Shown here: positions 34,841-42,272 of the stretch, in pieces
How positions within the stretch are numbered: position 1 is the stretch's first letter
Layout: every line of letters begins with the position of its first letter
Assembly (NCBI RefSeq): GCF_000423765.1
Contig: NZ_AUIP01000001.1
Coordinates: 1-64,000, forward strand
DNA length: 64,000 nucleotides
Direction: 5' to 3'
Source of the DNA: Streptococcus porci DSM 23759
Lineage (GTDB): Bacteria > Bacillota > Bacilli > Lactobacillales > Streptococcaceae
Program-made: the position numbers and the translations under genes
Notes under the pieces: generated by a model
The model's database searches: none
Seen by the model: only the letters and a program-made list of their open reading frames with translations
What the model was told of the DNA's origin: nothing

Positions 34841-35820
34841 TGAGTAATAGTCCTTTAGTTAATCATATAAATTTAAGTCCAAATCATAGTGGTCTTAGAA
34901 AGCATAAAATTGATACAATTACGATTCATCATATGGCAGGTAACTTATCTGTCGAAACATGTGGTAAAGTATTTCAACCAAGGTCAAGACAAGCAAGTAG
35001 TAATTATGGTGTAGATTCCAAAGGACGTGTTGGTATGTACGTTGAAGAGAAGAACCGTTCGTGGTGTTCTTCAAGTCCGGCTAATGATAACCGTTCGATC
35101 ACAATCGAGGTAGCTAATGACCAAATTGGTGGTAATTGGCATGTAAGTGATATTGCTTTAGAAAAAACGATAGAACTTTGTGTTGATATATGTAAGAGAA
35201 ATGGCATCAAGCAATTAGTCTACACTGGTGATACGAAAGGTAACTTAACCAAGCATGAATGGTTTGCGAATACAAACTGTCCTGGACCATATCTTGGTAG
35301 CAAATTCCCATATATCGCTTCGGAAGTGAACAAGCGATTAAGAGGACAATCATCAACACCTATTCAAACATCGACTATGCATCTTGATGATGTGGCACGA
35401 CAAGTTATTAATGGTCGTTTTGGAAATGGAGAAGAACGCAAGCAAAAATTACGTTCAGCTGGCTATGATCCTGTTCAAGTTCAAAATCGAGTGAATGCCT
35501 TATTAGTTAAAAAACCGACACCTCAATCCACTTTAAAATCAATCGATGAAGTGGCACAAGAAGTGTTGAACGGTAAATGGGGTAATGGTAATCAGCGCAA
35601 ATCTGCGCTCATTGGTGCAGGTTATGATTACGACAAAGTCCAAGCAAAAGTGAATGAGATTGTTAGTGGTAAATCCACTCCGTCACTCAAACCTATTGAA
35701 GTCGTTGCACGAGAAGTCATTAACGGTAAATGGGGCAATGGTCAAGAACGAAAAAACCGTTTAACGCAAGCAGGATACGATTATCATCAAGTTCAACAAA
35801 AAGTGAATGAATTAATATAG
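34840..35820 (+). CDS. Endolysin: Amidase_2 domain with three CW_7 repeats
   Basis: A 326-residue N-acetylmuramoyl-L-alanine amidase. Catalytic domain about 1-165: IDTITIHHMAGNLSV with a zinc His, SSNYGVDSKGRVGMYVEEKN, NRSITIEVAND, and NTNCPGPYLGSKFP with the last zinc ligand region. Three CW_7 (Cpl-7-type) wall-binding repeats at about 185-222, 236-273 and 283-320, each of the form VAxxVxNGxxGNGxxRxxxLxxAGYD. It lyses the host wall at the end of the cycle. A strong terminator follows. Confidence 0.95.
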   Translation: MSNSPLVNHINLSPNHSGLRKHKIDTITIHHMAGNLSVETCGKVFQPRSRQASSNYGVDSKGRVGMYVEEKNRSWCSSSPANDNRSITIEVANDQIGGNWHVSDIALEKTIELCVDICKRNGIKQLVYTGDTKGNLTKHEWFANTNCPGPYLGSKFPYIASEVNKRLRGQSSTPIQTSTMHLDDVARQVINGRFGNGEERKQKLRSAGYDPVQVQNRVNALLVKKPTPQSTLKSIDEVAQEVLNGKWGNGNQRKSALIGAGYDYDKVQAKVNEIVSGKSTPSLKPIEVVAREVINGKWGNGQERKNRLTQAGYDYHQVQQKVNELI

Positions 35821-35826
35821 AAGAAA

Positions 35827-35865
35827 ACCTATCTAGGCAGAAATGCTTGGATAGGTCTTTTTTTT
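35827..35865 (+). terminator. Terminator of the late operon
   Basis: ACCTATCTAGGCA (35827-35839) pairs with TGCTTGGATAGGT (35844-35856), two mismatched or wobble positions, followed by C and eight Ts. Confidence 0.88.
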
Positions 35866-35893
35866 GTTTTGTAGAAAAATATTTTTTTAAAAT

Positions 35894-35964
35894 CGTCCGA
35901 TTTTATTCTTTCCCAAGGCTATCTATTAGAGGGAAATAAAAAGAACATCCTCTAGAAAGGAGAA
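35894..35964 (+). promoter_or_regulatory. Repeated hairpin motif, copy B
   Basis: CGTCCGATTTT (35894-35904), then TTTCCC (35909-35914) pairing with GGGAAA (35931-35936) around the core AAGGCTATCTATTAGA. A competing pairing joins TAGAGG (35927-35932) to CCTCTA (35949-35954). The ribosome site AAAGGAG of the next gene follows. Same layout as copy A, with compensating changes in the stem. Confidence 0.6.
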
Positions 35965-35969
35965 ATGCA

Positions 35970-36161
35970 ATGAAACATCAATTAAAAGTCAGTGTTTCAA
36001 AAACACCGTCCTTAGAAAAGATGATGACATGTCGAAAGCTATCAATACGAGAAAAAATTTTGCGATTTTTCTTTGGTAAAAAGCAAGACCTTGTTGTCTT
36101 AATTCCAAGTGACAGAATATCAGAAGTAGCCATTAGTAAGAAAGGAGAAAGCAATGAGTAA
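35970..36161 (+). CDS. Small conserved mobile-element protein
   Basis: A 63-residue protein: MKHQLKVSVSKTPSLEKMMT, CRKLSIREKILRFFFGKKQD, VVLIPSDRISEVAISKKG. Small proteins with this SIREKLLRFLxGxKQ pattern recur at the start of DUF2800/DUF2815/polymerase modules in Firmicute elements; function unknown. It overlaps the next gene by eight bases. Confidence 0.65.
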   Translation: MKHQLKVSVSKTPSLEKMMTCRKLSIREKILRFFFGKKQDLVVLIPSDRISEVAISKKGESNE

Positions 36162-36450
36162 GATGAAATTACTTCAACAAGTATTAGATGATTTGAATAA
36201 TTTAAATCAGAGTATTTCAGATTTAGTGAACGCACTTGAAAATAAACAAGAAGTTAATGAAGACCAGGAAAATCTTCCTACCACTACTTTAGAAGAAGTA
36301 AGAGGTGTGTTAGCGGAAAAAAGTAGAGATGGATTAACTAAAGAAGTTAAAGGTCTAATTCAAAGCTTTGGTGCTAGCCGACTAAGTGAGATAAAAGCAA
36401 GTGATTATCCGTTACTTCTTGAAAAGGCAAAGGAGTTAAAACATGAGTAA
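36154..36450 (+). CDS. Hypothetical protein of the DUF2800 module
   Basis: A 98-residue protein: LLQQVLDDLNNLNQSISDLV, an acidic linker, then LEEVRGVLAEKSRDGLTKEV and IQSFGASRLSEIKASDYPLL. Relatives in Firmicute elements are often, and wrongly, labelled rRNA biogenesis protein rrp5. The C-terminal domain resembles a small SAP-like helical module. It lies in one operon with the DUF2800 gene, overlapping it by eight bases. Confidence 0.65.
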   Translation: MSKMKLLQQVLDDLNNLNQSISDLVNALENKQEVNEDQENLPTTTLEEVRGVLAEKSRDGLTKEVKGLIQSFGASRLSEIKASDYPLLLEKAKELKHE

Positions 36451-37576
36451 TCATGCATTATTATCAGCTTCCAGTTCTCATCGTTGGTTGAGTTGTCCAC
36501 CACTTCCAAGATTAGAGCAATTTTTCCAAAATGAAATCAGTGATGTAGCAGTGGAAGGTACACTTGCTCACAAACTTGCAGAACATAAACTACGTGTGGC
36601 ATTAGGGGAAAACAAAACGCAATTAGACATGACCAACATAAATCAAGAAATGCAGGAACATACAGATGATTATGTGACGTACATTCTTGAACAAATAGCA
36701 TTAGAAAAACAGACAACGAAGGACCCAAGTATATTAATCGAACAAAGATTAGATTTTTCAAACTATGTACCAGAAGGATTTGGAACAGGAGATTGTATCA
36801 TTATCGCAGATAAAAACCTACATATCATTGACTTTAAATACGGTCAAGGGGTAGAAGTTAGTGCGGTAGATAACCCACAGATGAAACTGTATGGACTAGG
36901 GGCACTGAACATCTATGAAGCATTGTACGATATTGAAACAATTAAGATGACCATTTTTCAACCAAGAAAATTTAACATTTCGACTTATGAGATGACAGTT
37001 AAAGCATTGAAAGACTGGGCAGAAACAGAATTAAAAGAAAAGGCAGAACAAGCTTTTGAAGGTAAGGGGGTTATTACTTATGGACCTTGGTGTCAGTTTT
37101 CAAGTTGTGGTACGGTACTTCGTGCAAGGTTCGATTACCATAACAAGCTAAAACAATTTGAATTGAAGTCGCCACATCTATTAACAGATAGCGAAATAGA
37201 AGAGGTCTTAGATCATATTGATGATTTAGTGAAATGGTCTAATGAAGTCAAAGAGTATGCAACTAAAGTCTCATTAGAAAGTGGCAAAGAATGGAGTGGA
37301 TACAAATTAGTACACGGTAGAAGCACAAGGAAATTTAAAGATGAGAATAAAGTGGTTGAGATAGCTAAGGAAAATGGATATGACAATATTTATAAGCAAT
37401 CGTTACTCTCGATGACAGAACTTCAAAAAATGATGGGGAAAAGTACATTTGAAACCATATTTAAAGATGAATTCATCAAACAGTTAGGGAAACCAACGTT
37501 GGTTCCTATAACAGATAAAAGACAAGTAATTATAACAGCCAAACAAGAATTTAATGAAATAACGGAGGAAAAGTAA
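36443..37576 (+). CDS. DUF2800 family nuclease (PD-(D/E)xK, RecB/Cas4-like)
   Basis: A 377-residue DUF2800 protein: SSSHRWLSCPPLPRLEQFF (N-terminus), DVAVEGTLAHKLAEHKLRVA, and the nuclease core GTGDCIIIADKNLHIIDFKY with Asp, DFK and the following GQG. The fold belongs to the RecB/Cas4 exonuclease group. Together with DUF2815 and the family A polymerase it forms a phage replication-recombination set and may act as the exonuclease of a strand-annealing pair. Confidence 0.88.
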   Translation: MSNHALLSASSSHRWLSCPPLPRLEQFFQNEISDVAVEGTLAHKLAEHKLRVALGENKTQLDMTNINQEMQEHTDDYVTYILEQIALEKQTTKDPSILIEQRLDFSNYVPEGFGTGDCIIIADKNLHIIDFKYGQGVEVSAVDNPQMKLYGLGALNIYEALYDIETIKMTIFQPRKFNISTYEMTVKALKDWAETELKEKAEQAFEGKGVITYGPWCQFSSCGTVLRARFDYHNKLKQFELKSPHLLTDSEIEEVLDHIDDLVKWSNEVKEYATKVSLESGKEWSGYKLVHGRSTRKFKDENKVVEIAKENGYDNIYKQSLLSMTELQKMMGKSTFETIFKDEFIKQLGKPTLVPITDKRQVIITAKQEFNEITEEK

Positions 37577-38125
37577 ATGGCAAAATTAAATAAAACAAAA
37601 GTAATTACAGGTAAAGATACAAGACTATCTTATTTTAATGGGTGGCATCCCGTATCCATTAATGGCGGTGCAGAAAAATATTCAGTATCGGTTTTAATTC
37701 CAAAAGATGATAAAGAAACTTTAGTAAAAATTGAAAAAGCAATTGATGCAGCAATTGAAGAAGGTATTGCAAAATTTGGTGGCAAAAAACCGAATAAGGC
37801 GGCAATTAAACTACCACTTCGTGATGGCGATATTGAACGAGATGATGAGGCATATAAAGGGCATTATTTTATTAATGCCAATTCAGTCGCAAAACCACAA
37901 ATTGTGGATAGAAATGTAGCACCTATCTTAAATCAAGAAGAAGTGTATTCAGGTTGTTATGCAAGGGTATCACTGAACTTTTATGCGTTTAATTCTAATG
38001 GGAATAAAGGTGTTGCGTGTGGACTAGGCAATATACAAAAAATACGAGATGGCGAACCATTAGGTGGAAGAAGTAGTGCGAGTGATGATTTCACGACTTT
38101 AGAAGATGATGACTTTTTGGCATAG
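37577..38125 (+). CDS. DUF2815 family protein, putative ssDNA-binding
   Basis: A 182-residue DUF2815 protein: VITGKDTRLSYFNGWHPVSI, KYSVSVLIPKDDKETLVKIE, LPLRDGDIERDDEAYKGHYF, YSGCYARVSLNFYAFNSNGN. Its acidic C-terminus (FTTLEDDDFLA) resembles the tails of single-strand DNA-binding proteins. It directly follows the DUF2800 gene without a gap and probably binds ssDNA during replication or recombination. Confidence 0.85.
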   Translation: MAKLNKTKVITGKDTRLSYFNGWHPVSINGGAEKYSVSVLIPKDDKETLVKIEKAIDAAIEEGIAKFGGKKPNKAAIKLPLRDGDIERDDEAYKGHYFINANSVAKPQIVDRNVAPILNQEEVYSGCYARVSLNFYAFNSNGNKGVACGLGNIQKIRDGEPLGGRSSASDDFTTLEDDDFLA

Positions 38126-38140
38126 GAGGGATAGTCTGTG

Positions 38141-38257
38141 ATGGAATATCTAGTCGTTATCGTAGTAGGGGTATTAGTGTTGGAATTTATGATTAAGCGT
38201 GGCTTAGAGTTATATTTGTATATAAAGGAACAGTTAGATGAAACAACTAAATATTGA
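38141..38257 (+). CDS. Very small membrane protein before polA
   Basis: A 38-residue frame MEYLVVIVVGVLVLEFMIKR then GLELYLYIKEQLDETTKY, with one hydrophobic helix at 3-18. AGGAGGG (38124-38130) gives a ribosome site for GTG 38138 or ATG 38141. It overlaps the polymerase start by 20 bases and may serve to couple translation. Confidence 0.5.
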   Translation: MEYLVVIVVGVLVLEFMIKRGLELYLYIKEQLDETTKY

Positions 38258-40664
38258 CATTGAAACGTATTCTAGTGTGAACTTGCTTAAATCTGGTGTC
38301 TACAAATATGCAGAGAGCGAGGACTTTGAAGTCCTCCTTTTTGCATACGCTGTTGATGGGGGCGAAGTTTGTGTGGTGGACTTGGCTAAAGGTGAGTGTA
38401 TTCCTAAGGAAATCATAGATGCACTACAAGATGATACGGTGTTGAAATGGGCGTTTAATGCACAATTTGAACGGGTGTGTTTATCTCGTCATTTTGGGGT
38501 TGCTCTTTTGCCATCATCTTGGCGGTGTACGATGGTGTGGTCTGCGTATATGGGATTGCCATTATCTCTTGAAGGTGTGGGGGCAGTGTTAGGACTAGAA
38601 GAACAAAAGTTAAAGATAGGTAAAGATTTAATTCGTTATTTTTGTGGATCTTGTGCTCCCACCAAAACCAATGGTGGACGAACAAGAAATGAATACTACC
38701 ATGATGAGCAAAAGTGGAAACAATTCAAAGCATATAATAAAAAAGATGTGGAAGTGGAGATGGCAATCGGACAGAAACTATCTAAATTTCCAGTCCCTGA
38801 TTTTATATGGGAGGAGTATCTACTTGATCAAATCATAAATGATAGAGGAATAGCAGTTGATCCACTCTTTGTAGAGAGAGCAATTTCTATAGATGCGAGG
38901 TGTAGAAGTGCAATGATGGAAGAATTACAACAATTAACGCATATAGATAATCCAAATTCAGTTTTTCAACTCTCTCAGTGGCTACAAGCACAAGGTATTG
39001 ATGTAGAGAGTTTGGATAAAAAATCAGTCAAAAAGCTATTAAAAGAAGAGAAGAATCCTACTGTAGAACGAGTGCTACGATTAAGACAGCAATTATCCAA
39101 ATCATCAGTTAAAAAGTATCAAGCGATGCAACAGGTTGCTTGTAGGGATAATCGGTGTCGAGGAATGTTTCAATTTTTAGGGGCTAATCGTACTGGCAGG
39201 TTTGCTGGGCGATTGGTTCAATTACAAAATTTAGTTAGAAACAATATGTCTGATTTAAAAGAAGCACGAGAGCTTGTCAAACAAGGCAATATGGAAGCGT
39301 TGAGTATTTTGTACGATGATACCTCTAAAGTATTATCCGAGTTGATTCGAACAGCGTTTATTCCAAAAGGGAGATTTTATGTGGTGGACTTTTCAGCTAT
39401 CGAGGCACGAGTGATTGCATGGCTTGCGAAAGAGAAGTGGCGAGAAGAACTGTTTAGAGACGGTGGAGATATTTATTGTATGTCTGCGAGTCAGATGTTT
39501 GGTCTGCCAGTAGAAAAACATGGTGTGAATAGTGAATTAAGGCAGAAAGGCAAAATTGCCGAGCTTGCCTGTATCGCAGAAGATGAACATGTTTTAACAG
39601 ATTATGGGCTTGTCCCTATTCAAGATGTCACTACAGATATGAAAGTATGGGACGGACTGAATTGGGTTAAACATGAGGGTGTCGTTTATCGAGGTGTAAA
39701 AGAGGTGATTGAATACGATGGTCTTAGAGCAACCAAAGACCACCTTGTGTGGACGGAAGGGCAATTACATCCGATACAGTTTGAAGAATCCGCCAAAAGC
39801 GGCGAGCATCTCTTACAAACAGGAAATGGTAGGAGAGCGATACGGTTGGGTGGAAATTATCAGTCCAGAAAAAAGATGGAATCAAAAGAAAAATCATTGT
39901 TATGTTTTAACTCAGTGTATAGGTTGTGGCAGTATACAATGGCAAAATCGAAATGCTTTAACCAGTGGAAAAAGGAAAAATTAGCGATTAATCGAGGCAA
40001 GGTTAGAGTTTATGACATACGAAATGCCGGACCATATCATCGTTTTACCGTATCGGACAAGTTAGTACATAATTGTGGATATGGCGGGTCAGTAGGTGCA
40101 TTAACCGCTATGGGAGCACTTGAAATGGGACTAAAGGAAGAAGAACTGCAACCCTTGGTGCAAGCATGGCGAATCGCTAATCCTAACATCGTTAACTTAT
40201 GGTGGGAGGTAGATAGGTGTGTCAAGCAGACTGTCAAAGAGCGTATCACAACGAAAACACACGGCATTATCTTTAGCTACCAAAGTGGTATGTTGTTTAT
40301 AACTTTGCCAAGTGGTCGTAAACTCTCCTACATCAAACCAAGAATAGGAGAGAATAAATTTGGTGGGGAGTCTGTTACGTATGAAGGGGTAGGTGCAACG
40401 AAGAAGTGGGAGAGAATTGAAAGTTATGGCCCGAAGTTTGTAGAAAATATTGTGCAAGCAATCGCTAGGGATATTTTAGTCTTTGCGATGCAAAACTTAA
40501 AAGATTATGACATTGTCGCACATGTACATGATGAGGTCATTATAGAAGGCGAAGGTCTATCCTTAGAAGAAATTTGTTCTATTATGCGTCAAGTACCGCC
40601 ATGGGCAAAGGGATTGATTTTAGATGCAGATGGTTATACATGCGAATTTTATAAAAAAGAATAA
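38238..40664 (+). CDS. Phage family A DNA polymerase interrupted by an intein
   Basis: An 808-residue precursor. The 3'-5' exonuclease domain starts with MKQLNIDIETYSS (DxE). Polymerase motif A is VVDFSAIEARVIAW (Asp384), motif B RQKGKIAELAC...GYG (Arg435, Lys439), motif C VHDEVIIE (Asp765). Residues 445-612 are an intein placed inside motif B; splicing would leave a polymerase of 640 residues, the usual size in DUF2800-DUF2815-polymerase modules. Without splicing the O-helix is broken and the enzyme should be inactive. It probably replicates the phage genome. Confidence 0.93.
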   Translation: MKQLNIDIETYSSVNLLKSGVYKYAESEDFEVLLFAYAVDGGEVCVVDLAKGECIPKEIIDALQDDTVLKWAFNAQFERVCLSRHFGVALLPSSWRCTMVWSAYMGLPLSLEGVGAVLGLEEQKLKIGKDLIRYFCGSCAPTKTNGGRTRNEYYHDEQKWKQFKAYNKKDVEVEMAIGQKLSKFPVPDFIWEEYLLDQIINDRGIAVDPLFVERAISIDARCRSAMMEELQQLTHIDNPNSVFQLSQWLQAQGIDVESLDKKSVKKLLKEEKNPTVERVLRLRQQLSKSSVKKYQAMQQVACRDNRCRGMFQFLGANRTGRFAGRLVQLQNLVRNNMSDLKEARELVKQGNMEALSILYDDTSKVLSELIRTAFIPKGRFYVVDFSAIEARVIAWLAKEKWREELFRDGGDIYCMSASQMFGLPVEKHGVNSELRQKGKIAELACIAEDEHVLTDYGLVPIQDVTTDMKVWDGLNWVKHEGVVYRGVKEVIEYDGLRATKDHLVWTEGQLHPIQFEESAKSGEHLLQTGNGRRAIRLGGNYQSRKKMESKEKSLLCFNSVYRLWQYTMAKSKCFNQWKKEKLAINRGKVRVYDIRNAGPYHRFTVSDKLVHNCGYGGSVGALTAMGALEMGLKEEELQPLVQAWRIANPNIVNLWWEVDRCVKQTVKERITTKTHGIIFSYQSGMLFITLPSGRKLSYIKPRIGENKFGGESVTYEGVGATKKWERIESYGPKFVENIVQAIARDILVFAMQNLKDYDIVAHVHDEVIIEGEGLSLEEICSIMRQVPPWAKGLILDADGYTCEFYKKE
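39570..40073 (+). other. Mini-intein (Hint domain) within the polymerase gene
   Basis: A 168-residue intein. Block A starts with Cys1: CIAEDEHVLTDYGLVPIQDV. Block B is YDGLRATKDHLVWTE, with the conserved T-x-x-H. Block F is VRVYDIRNAGPYHRFTVSDK, and block G ends in LVHN with terminal Asn, followed by the +1 residue Cys of the C-extein. No LAGLIDADG or HNH homing endonuclease is visible in the 70-residue middle. The flanking extein ELA/CGYGG matches the uninterrupted family sequence. Confidence 0.92.
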
Positions 40665-40669
40665 CAAAC

Positions 40670-40710
40670 CGTCCGATTTTACCTCCTGCCAAGGCTACCT
40701 TGTAGGAGGT
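40670..40710 (+). promoter_or_regulatory. Repeated hairpin motif, copy C
   Basis: CGTCCGATTTT (40670-40680) is followed directly by a long hairpin: ACCTCCT (40681-40687) with AGGAGGT (40704-40710) and an inner stem CAAGG (40690-40694) with CCTTG (40698-40702) around CTA. The AGGAGGT is the ribosome site of the gene at 40719, so the hairpin would hide it. Confidence 0.65.
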
Positions 40711-40718
40711 ATTTTATT

Positions 40719-41117
40719 ATGGATACAAAAACTGAAATTATTAGATTAAGAAAGAACGGACTAAGTTATAAAGACATTTCTATTTGTTTGAATATGTCGG
40801 TTAATACGATTAAGTCTGTTTGTCGCAGATTAAAAGTAGAAAAACAATCCATTGATACGAATAGAAGTGTCTGTCTCTTGTGTAAAGTATCGTTAACGCA
40901 TACTCAAGGAAAAAAGAAAAAGAAGTATTGTAGTGATACTTGTCGAATGAAGTGGTGGAATACACATCTTGATAAAGTCAATAAGCAATCTTATTCAGAG
41001 CATATCTGTTTCAATTGTCAGAAAACATTTCAATCGTATGCAAATAATAAAAGGAAATATTGCAGTCACCATTGCTATATTGCATCACGCTTTGGAGGTA
41101 AACAAGATGATGAATAA
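40719..41117 (+). CDS. HTH and double zinc-finger protein
   Basis: A 132-residue protein with an N-terminal sigma/resolvase-like HTH (IIRLRKNGLSYKDISICLNM SVN part) at about 6-42 and two treble-clef-like zinc segments: CLLCKVSLTHTQGKKKKKYC with CRMKWW, and CFNCQKTFQSYANNKRKYCS with HHC. The family is found just before serine recombinases in Firmicute elements and may be a DNA-binding regulator. Its ribosome site lies in hairpin copy C. Confidence 0.7.
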   Translation: MDTKTEIIRLRKNGLSYKDISICLNMSVNTIKSVCRRLKVEKQSIDTNRSVCLLCKVSLTHTQGKKKKKYCSDTCRMKWWNTHLDKVNKQSYSEHICFNCQKTFQSYANNKRKYCSHHCYIASRFGGKQDDE

Positions 41118-41286
41118 TAGTGTTTTCCACGCCGAATTAACTTATCAAGTAACTATGTTGTATGTTAAAGCGTTATTAAGCAGGGGTCTACTAAGCATAG
41201 AGCAGTGCCGTGATTTTCAAGAGCAAATGCAAACACTGTATTCGCCACTTTTTAGCAAATATATGGACGAAACACTTGATAAATAA
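41107..41286 (+). CDS. SHOCT-like small protein
   Basis: A 59-residue protein: NNSVFHAELTYQVTMLYVKA, LLSRGLLSIEQCRDFQEQMQ, TLYSPLFSKYMDE. The pattern of a helix, then LLxxGLIxxxEYxxF, matches SHOCT-type proteins that precede recombinase genes in mobile elements. It overlaps the zinc-finger gene by 11 bases. Its last codons contain the -35 box of promoter copy 3. Confidence 0.65.
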   Translation: MMNNSVFHAELTYQVTMLYVKALLSRGLLSIEQCRDFQEQMQTLYSPLFSKYMDETLDK

Positions 41287-41304
41287 ATGGTTTAGAGTGA
41301 TATA
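41276..41304 (+). promoter_or_regulatory. Repeated element promoter, copy 3 (recombinases)
   Basis: TTGATA (41276-41281), 17 bases ending GGTTTAGAGT, GATATA (41299-41304), then TAGTGATAC. It should drive both serine recombinase genes. Confidence 0.65.
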
Positions 41305-41330
41305 TAGTGATACAAAAAGGAGGATACATT

Positions 41331-42272
41331 GTGAAAACAGTCAAAAAAATACAACAGATAAGACCAGTGAAAAATAAAAAATTACGTGTCGCTGCTTATG
41401 CGAGAGTATCCCATTCTGAGTTACTACAATCACTCTCCAATCAAGTCAGTTATTACAGTGAATTGATTCAAAATCATTCAGAATGGGAATATAAAGGTGT
41501 TTATGTTGATAGTGCAATTACTGGGCGGAACATTAAACAGAGAAAAGAATATCAGCGGTTAATACAGGATTGTAAAGAGGGCAAGATAGATGTGATACTA
41601 ACGAAATCAATCTCTAGGTTTGGTCGTAATACCATAGACTTACTAAAAACAATTAGAGAGTTAAGACGATTAAATGTGAGTGTGCGTTTTGAAAAAGAAA
41701 ACATTGATACAATGACCACAGATGGCGAGCTATTACTAACTTTATTGGTTTCTATCGCTGAAGAAGAATCAAAGGCAATTGGACAAAACATCAAATGGCG
41801 TGTCAAAGAAAAGTTTCAACAGGGACTTCCTCATAGTCCACAAGATATGTATGGGTATCGTTGGCAAGAGGATGCGTATGTCATTGAACCCCATGAGGCG
41901 TCCATCATCCAACAAATTTATGAGTGGTATTTAAATGGTTACTCTCCCACACAGATTGCAAAAATATTAAATGAAAAAAGAGAGAAAACAAGGAAAGGCA
42001 ATGCATTTACAAGGAGTGTGATTCATAATATTTTAAGTCAAGACACCTATACGGGACGATTAATATTACAAAAAACATATCGTGTAGCACATAAAGGAAG
42101 ATCTGTTATGAATCAAGGTGAGCATACAAAGTATATCGTTGAACAAGCCCATGAGCCGATTATCTCAAAAGAACAATTTGAAGAAGTCCAGCAAGTAAAA
42201 GCCACAAGAAGTAATCATTATCAGAAAGGAGCAAAGCATGGCGAAAAAGATTGTCACCATAGAAGCAGTTAA
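41331..42272 (+). CDS. Serine recombinase 1, lacking the zinc ribbon
   Basis: A 313-residue recombinase. Resolvase catalytic domain with LRVAAYARVSHSE (Ser27), ITGRNIKQRKEYQRLI and ILTKSISRFGRNTIDLL; a recombinase domain follows with MYGYRWQEDAYVIEPHEASI and GYSPTQIAKILNE. It ends near ATRSNHYQKG, without the zinc beta-ribbon and coiled coil of full large serine recombinases. GTG 41331 fits GGAGG (41319-41323). It overlaps the second recombinase gene by 35 bases, so both are probably made and act together. Confidence 0.9.
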   Translation: MKTVKKIQQIRPVKNKKLRVAAYARVSHSELLQSLSNQVSYYSELIQNHSEWEYKGVYVDSAITGRNIKQRKEYQRLIQDCKEGKIDVILTKSISRFGRNTIDLLKTIRELRRLNVSVRFEKENIDTMTTDGELLLTLLVSIAEEESKAIGQNIKWRVKEKFQQGLPHSPQDMYGYRWQEDAYVIEPHEASIIQQIYEWYLNGYSPTQIAKILNEKREKTRKGNAFTRSVIHNILSQDTYTGRLILQKTYRVAHKGRSVMNQGEHTKYIVEQAHEPIISKEQFEEVQQVKATRSNHYQKGAKHGEKDCHHRSS

